A stretch of 64,000 nucleotides of DNA from Pogostemon cablin (taxonomy: Eukaryota > Streptophyta > Magnoliopsida > Lamiales > Lamiaceae). Location of the stretch: the NCBI GenBank assembly GCA_023678885.1, contig CM042985.1:28964465-29028464 (forward strand). Direction: 5' to 3'. Below are positions 24,326 to 36,406 of the stretch, in pieces; position 1 is the stretch's first letter, and each line of letters begins with the position of its first letter. The position numbers and the translations under genes are program-made. The notes beneath the pieces are model-generated. The model saw only the letters and a program-made list of their open reading frames with translations. It had not been told where the DNA came from and ran no database searches.

Positions 24326-25524
24326 TGTTGGCAATTGGATCGTGCGGTTCAACGTGATCCGTTAGGATTAACAGGCAAACAAAATCAGCGGAAGCAATAA
24401 TGTGTTTACCGTACTTCAGGGTTGATGTAGAGTCTGAATCACTGCAGAAGAACACCTCTTGATCTTCTGCTGTATGTCCCAAGTCAACTCTGGTGTTGGG
24501 TGGTCAACAATCCCCAGAGTTCTCTCAATCTGCTTCTCTCTAACTCACGTCAAAAGAGGCGCAGGAAGTTAGGTTTCCAGAAGTTGAGATGACTATATAT
24601 ATTGGGCTACAGCAGGGACCAGGAGGAGAAATTGGGCTAGGCCTCAATTGAACTTAATTAACCAAGCTTAGCCCAAAGCTTTTAATTAAATCCAATAATA
24701 ATAATATAGTCCACTAAAATATTATTATTGCACTACCCGTCCAATCCCAAAATTATGTTCTGGGCTCCTTCTTATTATGAGCCCGATAGTCTCCCCATGT
24801 TTAAGATATTCAATGTCCATTAATTAATTAAGTTACTGACAACTCAAATTAATTAATATCTCATCCGAGAGTAGTACCACTCAACCTTTTTATCATGCCG
24901 GAAATTAATCCACTTGCAAGATTTACATGATAAACCTTATGAGCTCCTCAAGGGGACATCATCAACCTATGACGGACATGGATTCCTTCTACAATCAACA
25001 GCACACCATAGATACAGCACTACTTCCCAACTCACCGAGTTTGTTGATTTAATACTTATAAATCTCACCCATTGATGAATCAAAGAAATACATACTGTCC
25101 TACGTGTCGAGGTTATTGTATAGGGATTAAGAGCACGAACTTCCATAAAAACAGAGATCAAGTTCTACTATATAGTCAGTATAAGACGAACGATCTCAAA
25201 CGGTCCTACTCAATACACACAAGTGCACTAATGTGATTCTATAGCCAAGACAAGCTAATACCAAACCACACTACAACCATACCGATAGAGAGTCCCCGTC
25301 TATCTCAGTTGTGAGCATCTGTTTATACTTTATAAGGAAACCGATAATATGATCTTCCGCGTGTTGTCGCACAACATATTATCTACAGTATAAAGTAAAT
25401 GGACTATTGCATCATGCATATAAAATAAATTATAAGATGCAATCATTTGATCAATGATTCTCATTTCAAATATTGTTATAACATTGTTCATACTAAAGCT
25501 AGACTTTTAGTATACAATCCAACA
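24326..25524 (-). repeat. 5' LTR of the nested copia-like element
   Basis: The copy of 17267-18465. It is followed on the minus strand by the primer-binding site and flanked on its outer side by GATTC. Confidence 0.92.
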
Positions 25525-25529
25525 GATTC

Positions 25530-25920
25530 CACTGCATCCCTTGAATGCACATTTCAATTGCTGAAGTTTCTGAAAATTTTTCTTTGCAATTGAGACTTAG
25601 GCTCCTCCATCCATTGATGTAATCGATGACATATTCTTCATCATTTTGATGAGTATTTGTTAACTCCATCATGCTAACAATTCTTCGTGTGCTGTAGAAA
25701 CGGTTGAGGAATTCTTTTTTCATTTGCCCCTAACTGTCAATGGTGTTGGCTTTCAAGTCAATGAACCAATCAAAAGCATTTCCTTTCAGAGATCGAACGA
25801 ATTGCCTCACCATATGATCCTCATAGCTCCCAGCATCATTGCATGTCTCGACGAAGTGCGCCACATATTGTCTTGGATTGCCTTTGCCGTCAAATTGTCA
25901 AAACTTGGGAGGTTGGTAGT
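25530..25920 (-). pseudogene. Gag middle piece of the gag-only element
   Basis: The minus-strand frame contains MKKEFLNRFYSTRR, NDEEYVIDYINGWR, ETSAIEMCIQGMQW, and upstream of these remnants of a QPPKF...FDGKG-type region. It is interrupted on one side by the full-length copia-like element and on the other by the solo LTR at 25921-27314. Confidence 0.75.
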
Positions 25921-27314
25921 TGTTGGCGCTTGGATCGATTGGTTAACGTGACCCGTTAGGGTTCCATGTATTTCTAACAAGCAGCGGAAGCAAGTAAACA
26001 TGAAACGCATTACCTTTCACCAAGGGTTGATGTAGAGGTTGAATTCTCGCTGGCAGACTGCGCAGTCCCACGAGAATAGCCATAAGTTCCTCTTCTGATG
26101 TCAGAATTGAGTGGTCTTTGCGCTCAGACGATCCTCTCTTCGACGGCTTTCCGTCAGTATATAATACATCAAAATCGGATAACTGTACGATTTTATATGA
26201 ATTTTGTAACATGACAAACTGCAGCAGCAAACGACCTTCCGGTCTTCTGCTGTATGTCCCAAGTCGATCTCGACGTCGTGTGGGCGACGATCTACGAGAC
26301 CTACTCAATCTGCTATCAACCCTCATCACACGTGAATAATGAATTAGATTAGATTAGGGTTCCAGATAAGCTGAGGTGACTTATATACATGGGCTACAGC
26401 AGGGACCAGGAGGAGAAATTGGGTTGGGCCTCCATTGGGCTTAAGTATCCAAGCTTAGCCCAAAGCTTATACTTAAGTCCAATAATAATAATATATTCCA
26501 CTAAAATATTATTACTGCACTACCGTACCAATCCCAAAATTACGTTTTGGGCTCCTTCTTATTATGAGCCCGTTAGTCTCCCCATGTTTAAGATATACAA
26601 TGTCCATTAATTAATTTAAGTTACTGACAACTCAATTAATTAATATCTCATCCAAGAGTAGTACCACTCAACCTCATTATCATGCCGGAATAAATTCCAC
26701 CTGCAGGGTTTACATGATAATCCTTATGAGCTCCTCAAGGGGACATCATCAACCTATGACGGACACGGATTCCTTCTACAATCAACAGCACACCATAGAT
26801 ACAGCACTATTTCCCAACTCACCGAGTTTATTGATTTAATTGCATCTAAATCTCACCCATTGATGAATCAAAGAAATATATACTGCCCTACGTGTCGAGG
26901 TTATTGTATAGGGATTAAGAGCACGAACATCCATAATAACAGAGATCAAGTTCTTCTATAAGTCAGTATAAGTTGAACGATCTCAGGTGGTCCTGCTCAA
27001 TACACATAAGTGCACTAGAGTGATTCTATAGCCAAGACAAGCTAATACCAAACCACACTACAACCATCCCGATAGAGAGTCCCCGTCTATCTCGGTTGTG
27101 AGCATCTATTTATACTTTATAAGGAAACCGATAATATGATCTTCCGCGTGTTGTCGCACAACATATTATCTACAGTATAAAGTAAGTGGACTATTGCATC
27201 ATGCATATAAATAAATTATAAGACGCAATCATTTGATCATATGATTCTCATTTCAAATTAATTGTTTAAACATTGTTCATACAAAAACCTAGACTTTTAG
27301 TATACAATCCAACA
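25921..27314 (-). mobile_element. Solo LTR related to the nested copia-like element, inserted in gag
   Basis: Ends TGTTGGCGC and CAATCCAACA match the 17267-25524 element's LTR. Much of the body is similar (cctatgacggacacggattcc, the cgcgtgttgtcgcacaac region), but it carries extra internal sequence at about 26060-26260. The 5-bp duplication GTAGT is seen at 25916-25920 and 27315-27319. It lies within the gag codons for PTDYQPPK. No internal domain remains. Confidence 0.88.
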
Positions 27315-28073
27315 GTAGTCAGTTGGCATCCTCAAGTTATCAATCCTCTTTGTATATGGCTTGGCGTAGGTTGAAGAAGATTTGGAGCTCCTTTCAAACT
27401 TATCTTTTATCGTATTTATCACGATATTCTTTAGTTGGTTGATAGGAAGCGTTCCGTCAGTTGAAACCTGTATCTTATCCTCAATTGGCTTTTCTTCAGG
27501 TGAATGATGTTTTGTCGAGTTTTTCTCCACGTGCTCATCCTCAACTTGTTTCTTATTTGTATGGCTTGTCTCGACATTCTCCATTTTCTTCATAAGTTTG
27601 GAAATTTTTAAATCTTGAGCTTTCATGTGCTTGTTGAGTCATTCAATGGCTTTCATCATACTTGTGAGTTGATCCTCAATGATCATAGCACTTGTCGTCA
27701 TCACTGCAGCTTCAGTTGAGGCAGGTGGTGAGCTTGGCGTGGAGCGAGGAGTTGAGCAGATAGAGTCATCATCACCATCTTTATCGCCCCGCAATGGCTT
27801 ATTGAGAGTAATCTCCACCACATGGTTTGTCTTTGAGGAGCCTTCAAACATACTTCTTGTAAAGTCTACAACCTTGTCAGTTTGCAACTCTGGAGGTTTT
27901 GATGCAGTAAGCCTTCGTATTGCAATCTTTAATGGAGTCATCATTTGAGTCTTCACAACTTGCAGCTCTGAAGGCTTTGAGGTAGATGACCTTTTGATCG
28001 CGATCCTAAGAGGAGTCATTATTTGTGCTTGTAGAGAGATGAGATGAGAGGTAGAGACGGTCCCACTGAGCAT
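27315..28073 (-). pseudogene. Gag N-terminal piece of the gag-only element
   Basis: Two minus-strand frames in line: 28073-27639 starts MLSGTVSTSHL and has two copies of a MTPL(R/K)IAI motif. After one stop it continues at 27626-27297, a Lys/Glu-rich helix-like stretch ending NLRMPTDY. This matches the low-complexity N-terminus of plant Ty3-like gag and joins the 25530-25920 piece across the solo LTR. Confidence 0.7.
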
Positions 28074-28082
28074 GCCAAAATT

Positions 28083-28903
28083 TATAACAACAAATTTTTA
28101 CTTTATAATAAAATAAATACAAGAGAATTACAATAATAATCCAGAAAGATTAAACTTATAAATTTAGGAAACAATCTCTATCTATTCTCTGATTCTTCTC
28201 TTGAATCAATTTGGACTTTGACTTTGACTGGTTGTGTTGACCGCGCTGATCGCGTTGACGTGTGTGTTGAGTCGGATCTTCAGTTGAAGCTTGTCCGAAC
28301 TCGAATTTAAGACCTTATAACGTTAATTCTGAAGCGTCGAGCCTTTGTTTGGATTAAACGTACTTGGTCCGAAGAGCACTCTAACTGGGGGCTTAGCACC
28401 TTAATCCCGGGTCGTATGCTGTTCTTGGTGCGAAGAACGCCGAAGAACTTAGTGTATGAAGAACGCTTGATTTGGGAGCTCCGCACCTTAATCCTGAATC
28501 GTTTGCCGTTCTTGACTTGAAGATGCTTGAAGATCTCGAGGAGCGTTGCTAGTGTTTCAATCTCTTTAGAGCGTTTGTGTCTTCGGGTCTTTGAATGTGT
28601 GTGTCTGGAATGAATGGAGGAGGGCTCCTTATATAGGTGAAAGGTGAGGACGCCGCATAAATAACTCGCAGTCTGATTGGTCCAGGGCTGATTTGACCTG
28701 ATTCTGCGGGCTTGGGCCTTTCACTTGCTTAGGCTTTAAGTTAGACTTATTTGACTGGATTTGACCTAATTATCAATTATTTACTCATTTATTTTAGGAA
28801 TAAATTTATTTAAATCCCCAATAAATAAATAATTAATTGATAATTATTGTATTAATTTGCTATATATTTTTCTTTAATAGACAATAAAATTCAAGTGCCT
28901 ACA
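28083..28903 (-). repeat. 5' LTR of the gag-only element
   Basis: The copy of 15221-16043. Its inner end reads TATAACAACA rather than TGTAACAACA, a decayed terminus. It is followed on the minus strand by ttttggcatgctcagtggga and the gag start. Confidence 0.85.
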
Positions 28904-29326
28904 ACTCCATACAATTTTTTATTACCTAAAAAAACTAAGTAAATTATCCCACAAAAGTCAATGAGATAAAAAATGTACTACATCCGTTCCATTAACTAAT
29001 ATATAATATAATATACTTAATACAATTTTTTATTACCTAAGAAACTAAATTATCCTACAAAAGTCAATACGATAAAAATGTACTCTCTCCGTCCAAGTGG
29101 TTATATATATATTTTTTTGACGCCCAATCCTTTACATTTCATTTTTTGGCATATGAGACACACCCAAATTAATTACTTTATACGTCATACTGATATACAT
29201 ACCCACTTTATTATATTAAAATATTATTTTTCTCACCTTAATATACATTAAAATATTATATTCATTAATACCCGTGCAAAAAGGAAAAAAGAAATATTAC
29301 TATTAAGATGATAAGGAAAAAAGAAA
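28904..29326. other. AT-rich intergenic DNA with MITE-like scraps
   Basis: No gene. A repeated motif acaattttttattacctaa occurs at 28911 and 29021, each followed by similar sequence. A lone CTCTCTCCGTCC at about 29085 resembles a Stowaway terminus without a partner. Confidence 0.45.
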
Positions 29327-29328
29327 TA

Positions 29329-29618
29329 CTCCCTCCGTCCCACGTATTTTTACCCACTTTCCATTTTGGGGTGTCCCACGTATTTTTACCCATTCCATTT
29401 TTGGTAAAAATACATAATATTTTATTACCTACTTTTTACAATCCCAACAACTTTAATTATTTTTTTACACTTTATTTATCATTCCTAATAACTTTATTCA
29501 CTTTTTCTTTTTAAATTACTAATTTATCCCTACTTTCTCTTACATTATATATTAAAAAATAAAACGTCTTAATCTCCGTGCCCGTACAAATGGGTAAAAA
29601 TACCCGGGACGGAGGGAG
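29329..29618. mobile_element. Stowaway-type MITE, 290 bp
   Basis: Begins CTCCCTCCGTCCCACGTATT and ends GGGACGGAGGGAG, with the inverted repeat extending through the tttttaccca sequence. It is flanked by TA on both sides (29327-29328 and 29619-29620), the Tc1/mariner target. No coding capacity. Confidence 0.93.
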
Positions 29619-29620
29619 TA

Positions 29621-30033
29621 TAACTATTAGGATGACACAGATGATGTACTTTCTATGTCATTCAACAAGAGTTTTATTTTGTACTATAAATACTTACGTC
29701 TCCCGAAAAGATTTACGTGAGATGTATAAACATTTTACACTTACGTAACACGATCTTTGCAAAATTACTATTCACCACACATTCTTAATCACGTGAAAAA
29801 AAAAGTTTTTATCGCGGGAGTATTTATTTCCGTGAAAAGTCAATTATTCACATTTGAGCCGGACAAGCGAGTATCACATTGTGTGGTGTGAACTGGTTCA
29901 TAACCAACTGGATCAGTGGCGTCCGTCGCCTGACTCGTCCTACTCCACCCTCCACAAGACCCTGCAATTCTATTACCATTCTTCACTGGAATTTTGGAAA
30001 GAATTTCGTTAATCAAGGGAAAACTCTACCGCA
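29621..30033. other. Upstream region and 5' UTR of TERC
   Basis: Contains two similar stretches ending in ttacgt and a possible TATA-like tactataaatac at about 29683. The transcript start was not determined. Confidence 0.35.
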
Positions 30034-33000
30034 ATGCAAACAAATTCAATCCAAATCCCCTTCAATTGCGATTTCAATTTGGTTAAATCTTCCTCAATTT
30101 GCAGCCCTAAGAACATCCCCGCTGGATTCATTCTTCGCCGTTCTCGCCCCCTTTTTTCAGGTATGCTGTGATCTTGACGAAATGGTTTTGCATTCATATA
30201 TCAATGTTGTTCTTCATTTTTTCTTTTTAAATTTTGACTTAGTTTCTTTAATTAACTCATAGGTGGTTGTGCTTGTGGTCGAAAGTTGTATCATTTAACA
30301 CCATTGTTTTCGAGAAGTGCATCCAGCTGTAGGGCTCCAAGAAGAAGCTATAATGTGCATCATTATTCGACGATTACTTGCGCTAGAAAGATTGAGCGCG
30401 AGGAGGAAGCGTCTACTTCACGAGACGATACAGGTGAATCTCTTGGGAGTTTGATCTTCATATGATGATAAATTATTAAATTACTATTCGTGTTTGTTGT
30501 CTCTAATGCAGATTGTGGGTTTTTCAGTTGTATTAACCGAGTTTCCTATTTTTGTAATCGTGATATTATTTGTTTCTTGTGTTTGTGTGTCGCCATATCA
30601 TTTGTTATTCTTGTTTGGCTGAAGGTCTTTCTGCATTTCAATATTATATGGGAAGTAAAAATAGAGAAAAATGGTTATTCTTCTCTTTTGCTGATTAGGA
30701 AACAATTGGAGTAGATATCAAGATAGCCCAATCTCTGCTTGAAAGCCAAAATATTTGTGCAATGAAAAATATTGTCAATTAACTTCACTTGCATATTCTT
30801 ATTGCTTTAAGCATGGTCGATCCTTCTGAAAAATGAAATTCATTAGGTTGGTTTCCCAGAGGCTTTCATAAATCATAAGTATAAATGATAATGCTCATAT
30901 TTGCAAGTAATTGAAGCTGATTACCAAATATTGTAGCAACGGAAACTTCTAGATCTCAACCACCCAATGGAATCGATGGTAATGTGAGCACCAGTGATGA
31001 TGCCTTCATTACTCAATCAGAAGAGGTTGCTTCGACAACTGCAGATATTGCCTCCTCACTCAGAACTGTAGGCTTATGCGTATGTATTTTCTAACCGTCT
31101 TTGTGACCCTGTTGGTTTTGACAATTCACAAGTAAGCTGAATTGAAAGCCAATTTAGTAAAATTTTGTTCTAGGTGTTCTCGGCTGTGGCGTTTGGTGTT
31201 GGTCTGGGTTTCAAAGATGGAGTTGAGAAGGCATCTGAGTTTTTTGCTGGGTATGAGTTTTCTACATAGGAATATTCCTATTTTATGAATTTGATTCATA
31301 TATGAGTAGCACACTTGGAACTGTGAACTTGTTATGGTTTTGTATTTCCTCTTGGTTATATGTCTCTATCACGTTTGAGTTATTTATGTTTTTCAGATGC
31401 ATGCCATACCATTATTCTGGGTTCAAGAAGCATTGTTCACCATTTTGTATATAACTCAGTTTTTGAGTGGAATTTCCCTAATACAAAGTGTGATATTTTG
31501 TGTTTTCTGTATTCCAAGGTCTTTCTTAATTATGCACTTATATGCTTAGGTATTTACTGGAGCAGAGTTTGTCCGTGGACAATCTCTTTGTATTTGTTCT
31601 AATATTCAAGTATTTCAGAGTGCCACATAATTATCAGGTCTGGCATCACATTCAATTTAATGAACTATTTTGCTTATTGCACATTGCCATTTTTCTTTAG
31701 TTATACATATTAGCTTACCCAGTTTTTAATGTATGTGTATATTGTTGGAGATATAGAACCGGGTGTTGTCTTATGGTATTGCTGGTGCAATAATCTTCAG
31801 ACTCTCATTAATACTTCTTGGAACAGCAACACTTCAGGTGACTTGGTCTCCACTCCCAATGCATGCTAAAACATAGATGACTGTATGCATGTGAGAGTTT
31901 TAGAATTTGTGCCATTGGCTTATTAGTAACTGTATTGTGTTCTGCTTTCTTTTGATTAATGGAATTGGATTTCCTTATCATATTAGAGAATTGAGGCGGT
32001 TAACTTGTTGCTGGCAACGATACTCCTATACTCTTCATTCAAGGTGCCATTCCTCTCTGATTTTAAATAACTACTACTACTACTTATCGTTCTGCTCCTC
32101 TCTCTTGTTAGATGAACCCAAATTCAGCTACATAGTTTTAGATTGCATTAAACCCTAACTAAGCACGTATTTTAATGAACTTGAGCATATGTTTAGGTTG
32201 GCATACAGAACATGTTTTTCATGCGTTGTTGAAGCTTCAAACTTGGTTTTGTCAATTCTTAGTTAAAACCTGTTTAATTTCGAAGCAAATATTCGGGAAG
32301 AATTTTTTCCAGAGGTTATGCACTATAGCATACTTCTGTTCTGTTTGTCATCTTTATCAATGAAAATAACTGATCTCCCTCGTACTGCCTTACACCTTTG
32401 ATTTATATTGAGATTTCATACTTTAGTTCCATGAAGAAGCAACACCAATATGAAATATGGCTTGGCTGAATCTACATAATTTATTTATGGATGCCACCTA
32501 TCTTCTTTCATGCAGAATGGTTCAATCTCTATTAAACATCATATCAGATTCTGATCTGAGCATCTGGAGAATCTGCCTTAAAAAGTTTTAGATAAAACTA
32601 ATTAAAGTTAACCAAAAATTGTGAAAGGCATGAATACAGATCTATTTTCTTGCTATCTTTTTATCCTATCTATATACGTATGTATGTATGTGCTGTGGAA
32701 TGGTTGCAATGCTTGAATTTTGTTGTGCCTTTCTTATATCAATTGACATTATGTGGTGTAGTTAGCCTTTAGAGTTCTTCATTGATTGTACTCTTATTGC
32801 TTTTCCATTTGTCTTATTAGTTATTTACTGTGGAAGATGAAGATACAGATCTCTCAGATAACTTCATCGTAAAGACATGCCAGAAGTTCATCCCTGTAAC
32901 TTGTAATTTCTCTCATCTCATTCTTCCCTACTTCGTCATCCATAAGCTTATTTGTCTGCATAGCATGAAATATTGAGCATAATTGTTGAAGGCATCTGAG

Positions 33001-36000
33001 TGCCAAAGTTCCCCAGGAGCCACCTTTTTTTTTTTTAAACCCATTTGTGTCCTAATAAGCATAATCTGATGATAATTATGTTCTTTTATTTTTTCACATT
33101 ACTTTAAAATTATTATATGCAAGTATTATTATTAAAGTGTTTTCCTGTTCATAGCTTTTGAAACTGTTTGGCTCTTGATGGACTTCATACTTATATACTA
33201 GTATCATGCCCCGAGCATTGCACAGGTAAAGACATCAATTTTAAATTAAATTGGTATGAATATTTTTTTAATATAATATTCTAAAATGATCATCCCGAAA
33301 ATATAGTATCCTAAAAATGCAACCACCCCTTAATTAGTGCCCTAAAAAATAATTTTCCCAATCTTTTATGTATGTATGTGGTATAATTTAAAGTGAAAAA
33401 ATGATTGATTTGTTGCTTATTATTGGCATTATCCTTTTTTTAATTCAATAATTTTATGCAGATGCTATTTATGAGACATTGCACTTTATGAATGATAATT
33501 GCACAATTAATATAGTAAAAAATTAATAAACATAAAAGCTTTCATAATATTCAAATCTAACATAAATGTGACACATCATCTAGTTAAACTCTATTATTTT
33601 GACATGTAGACGAATAATTTTTTAGAGACGCCACATAAGCATCCAAACTCCCTATTAATTTGACATGTAGGACGGTGATCCTAGAGACGACACGTGTATA
33701 GATAAAACTCTCAATTAGAATATTTAAGATCTGAAGATCTTTTTTTGTGGTAGCATGCATAGCGTTCTAAAGTCCACATGTTTCTGTAGAAAGGGATAAT
33801 TTAGAGGTGTGGAGATCAGTCAAGCCGAGCACAGTCTTTTACAAAAAATTACTAGCTTAACATTGGAGCTTGACTTCCTCCTAAGAATTGAGTAGACTCA
33901 CATTTTGGGCTCTGTTTTGACTCAAAAGGATTCAGAAACTTAAAGTTTGAACATAACCGTTAGATTCATTTGGGTCTGAGCCAAATATGAGCTTATTAGC
34001 TGGTCATTTAACTCTACTTTTCTGCCTTTTATCTCATCATCTTGCTTCTACTTAATTCACATTTATGGAGTATTATTATCTATGAGTAATGAGAGTCTTG
34101 GAATTGCTTGTTTGGCAGCTACAATCACTTATTGGCCTTTTGATCTTGCACCATGCATAATTTCTTCTGTTTATATTTGTCTGTAAATGTAACTCCGTCC
34201 ATGTCTCTGATCTGCAGCTAATTATGATGGTGATAAATTTGTAACTATTCAAGACGGTGTCTGGAAAGTAAGTCCTCCATTAGGTTATCAAATTGTAGCT
34301 AATGTGATGCCACCCCATATTCTGAAAATTTCCAATGAATAATGACCAAATTTTGGTGATGTTCTGCTTTTCCATTGACCCAAGTCATTGGACATTCTCC
34401 ATATGATTTATTTGTTTTAATTTTAACTTGGTTTCTAACAGGAGTCCAACATTTTGGGCAGGCTACACCTTTGCTTTTGACTGTAGCAGTTTTAGAACTC
34501 AGCGACATTGCATTTGCTGTAGGTACCATATACATCAGCAATCAAAGAGACAATTAGCGAGCTAAAGTTTCACATGTTATTTTCTTTCATGTCAGGTTGA
34601 TTCCATACCAGCAGTTTTCGGTGTAACACGCGATCCTTTCATAGTTTTTACGTCTAACCTCTTCGCCATTTTAGGTGCACTCTTGTCCTGTGCCCCTCTC
34701 ATATTGTTTCTTACCAATTTTTCGTGTAGCTGATTATGTTTGGGCATCACCAGAGAATTAGAGATGGATTGAAGGGATAAATTATTTTAATTTGTATCTG
34801 TATTATTAATATATTTATAAGATCCCCCCCTTCCTCAGTAATTATATTATCTTATTGACCTAATCCTTCCTCTGCTCAAATTTAAAAGAATTTTGATTTA
34901 ATATGTTAATAAAGTTTTTTTTAAACCATATTTTAAATTCTAAAGTTTTGTTCTTCTTATTTTTTTCTAAAAAATTTTTCAAATGTGATTTTCCATCCAT
35001 TTTTGTTTCATTATTCAGGTTCTTTTTCTTTAGGAAAGTTAAAGCTTGAATATTACTTTGATATATCTTGGTTCCCATAGCTAAATTATGGGTCCACAAT
35101 CCCTGGGTATAACATATTATATTCTATATATTAAAGTACAAGTTAAACACCACATCCACGAAAATTAGTATGGATTCCTTATTTTCTAATAATTATGATA
35201 ATTTTCTCGGACTAATTGGCATATTTTCCTCGGTTTTCATGTGTGTAATAACTTTGAGTTTGCATGCATTAATTCTGTTCCTGATCGACATCTAGTATTG
35301 GTACCTACATCCCTGTTCTTTTGTTTTGCAGGTTTAAGGTCATATTTCACACTCATCTCTGAAAGCATGTCAGACTTGGAGTATTTGCAGGTGAAATTTT
35401 GCTTGCTTGGTTTGAATTTAAAGTATGGCTCACCTGTTGGGTCTGTATGCTCTATGATTACAAAGATCATGATTGTTCACCTGTCATTTTATATGATAAG
35501 ATGATTGGTCCTATGAATATGACTGAAGTTATCTATAGGTGCAGCATCATGTTGGCATTTGGTCCGGTTAAATAAATTGAAAATCTTAATAACTTTATCA
35601 CACTATATGCATAATCCCTGAATTGATTTTTGTTTGCGCTCTTTCTCCATTTGCGCTTTGTTTCACCTTTGCTGCTTATGCCTCCTGAATTCTTCAGTGT
35701 GCTTTGCAGCTTCCGTTACAGTTGGCTCTGAGCAAACCCTATTCTCTTGAGTTTGTTTCTGCCAAAGCTTTTAATTTCTTCAACCATGACCTCATTTATG
35801 TCCTTGAATATGTGGGTACTGGTCTGAATCCTAGGTCAGGAAACTTTTATTTCCTTAGGACTTATGGAAATGAGAATGTTAATGAATTGAGCAGTCATTT
35901 GGTTCAAATTCCAGAATGGATATGATAAATGGTATCATTGAGGAAAGTAATGACAGTGGGAGTAAAGTTGATTGAAGGGGGTGGGGTAGTTATTGGAACA

Positions 36001-36406
36001 ATGGTAACGATTGGAATTTGGGGATGTTGGTTGTTCATTTCGTTGTCTTCATTTTCATCTGGGACACTTGCAATTTGCTCTTTAAAACTTTATAATGTGC
36101 CATTTCTCTGTCTTGATAATCCACTTTATGTACTGTGCACTGATGTGGTCACGGATTTTGTTAATCAGCCAGCTATTGGGATCGTTCTAGGATTCATCGG
36201 TTGTAAAATGATCCTAGATTTCTTCGGTAAGCATCTCTGATATGATATAACTTGTCACATTCATATAACCTATTGGCACATAGAATTTATTTAATTTCCT
36301 CTCCGTGTTCACAGGTTTTCATATATCCACTGAGGTTTCCCTTGCATTTGTTGCCACCTCTTTGATGAGCGGAGTCTTGCTTAGTCTGATGAAGAAATCC
36401 GACTAA
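30034..36406 (+). CDS. TERC: TERC thylakoid membrane protein, chloroplast precursor
   Basis: TerC-family integral membrane protein; plant TERC (PDE149) is required for thylakoid biogenesis and insertion of thylakoid proteins. Fourteen exons: 30034-30160, 30263-30433, 30937-31079, 31174-31250, 31550-31637, 31757-31837, 31987-32043, 32821-32902, 34218-34267, 34462-34518, 34596-34674, 35332-35390, 36169-36226 and 36315-36406. All introns are GT-AG, phases agree, and the product is 406 residues. The first 90 or so residues are Ser/Arg-rich, as in a chloroplast transit peptide. The TerC core shows SVDNLFVFVLIFKYF, SYGIAGAIIFR, LELSDIAFAVDSIPAVFG, RDPFIVFTSNLFAILGLRS and IGIVLGFIGCKMILDFFGFH. It ends LMKKSD. 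No lesion was seen. The largest intron (32903-34217) holds a possible Helitron end. Confidence 0.95.
33198..33740 (-). mobile_element. Possible Helitron fragment in TERC intron 8
   Basis: On the minus strand a GC-rich imperfect hairpin (cctgtgcaatgctcgggg) is followed by a CTAG terminus at 33201-33198 before AT-rich DNA, resembling a Helitron 3' end. The 5' end was not located and the right limit given is a guess. Confidence 0.3.

Larger units (their letters stand above)
17267..25524 (-). mobile_element. Full-length copia-like element nested in gag; near-identical LTRs
   Basis: LTRs at 17267-18465 and 24326-25524 are both 1199 bp and differ at only a couple of positions noticed by eye. An exact 5-bp duplication GATTC sits at 17262-17266 and 25525-25529. 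On the minus strand the right LTR is followed by the primer-binding site ATTGGTATCAGAGC (24325-24312), complementary to initiator Met-tRNA. The left LTR is preceded by a polypurine tract AAGTGGGAGAT (18476-18466). The 5.9-kb interior has a GC-rich leader and heavily decayed gag-pol. The insertion is recent by LTR identity yet cannot encode its own proteins. Confidence 0.9.
15221..28903 (-). mobile_element. Gag-only Ty3-like LTR element (TR-GAG type), split by two later insertions
   Basis: LTRs at 15221-16043 and 28083-28903 are roughly 97% alike by eye. Flanks are ACTCT (15216-15220) and ACTCC (28904-28908). Reading on the minus strand, a gag region begins just after the right-hand LTR and continues in three pieces: about 28073-27315, 25920-25525 and 17266-16990. 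It is followed by a tandem-repeat tract and the left LTR. No protease, RT or integrase is found in the element's own sequence. Removing the two insertions leaves about 4 kb, as in described non-autonomous gag-only elements. It must have relied on enzymes supplied in trans. Confidence 0.85.

Noticed and set aside
35704..36240. Two plus-strand frames of 73 and 103 codons
   Set aside because: They sit mainly in TERC intron 12 (35391-36168) and only run into exon 13 by chance.
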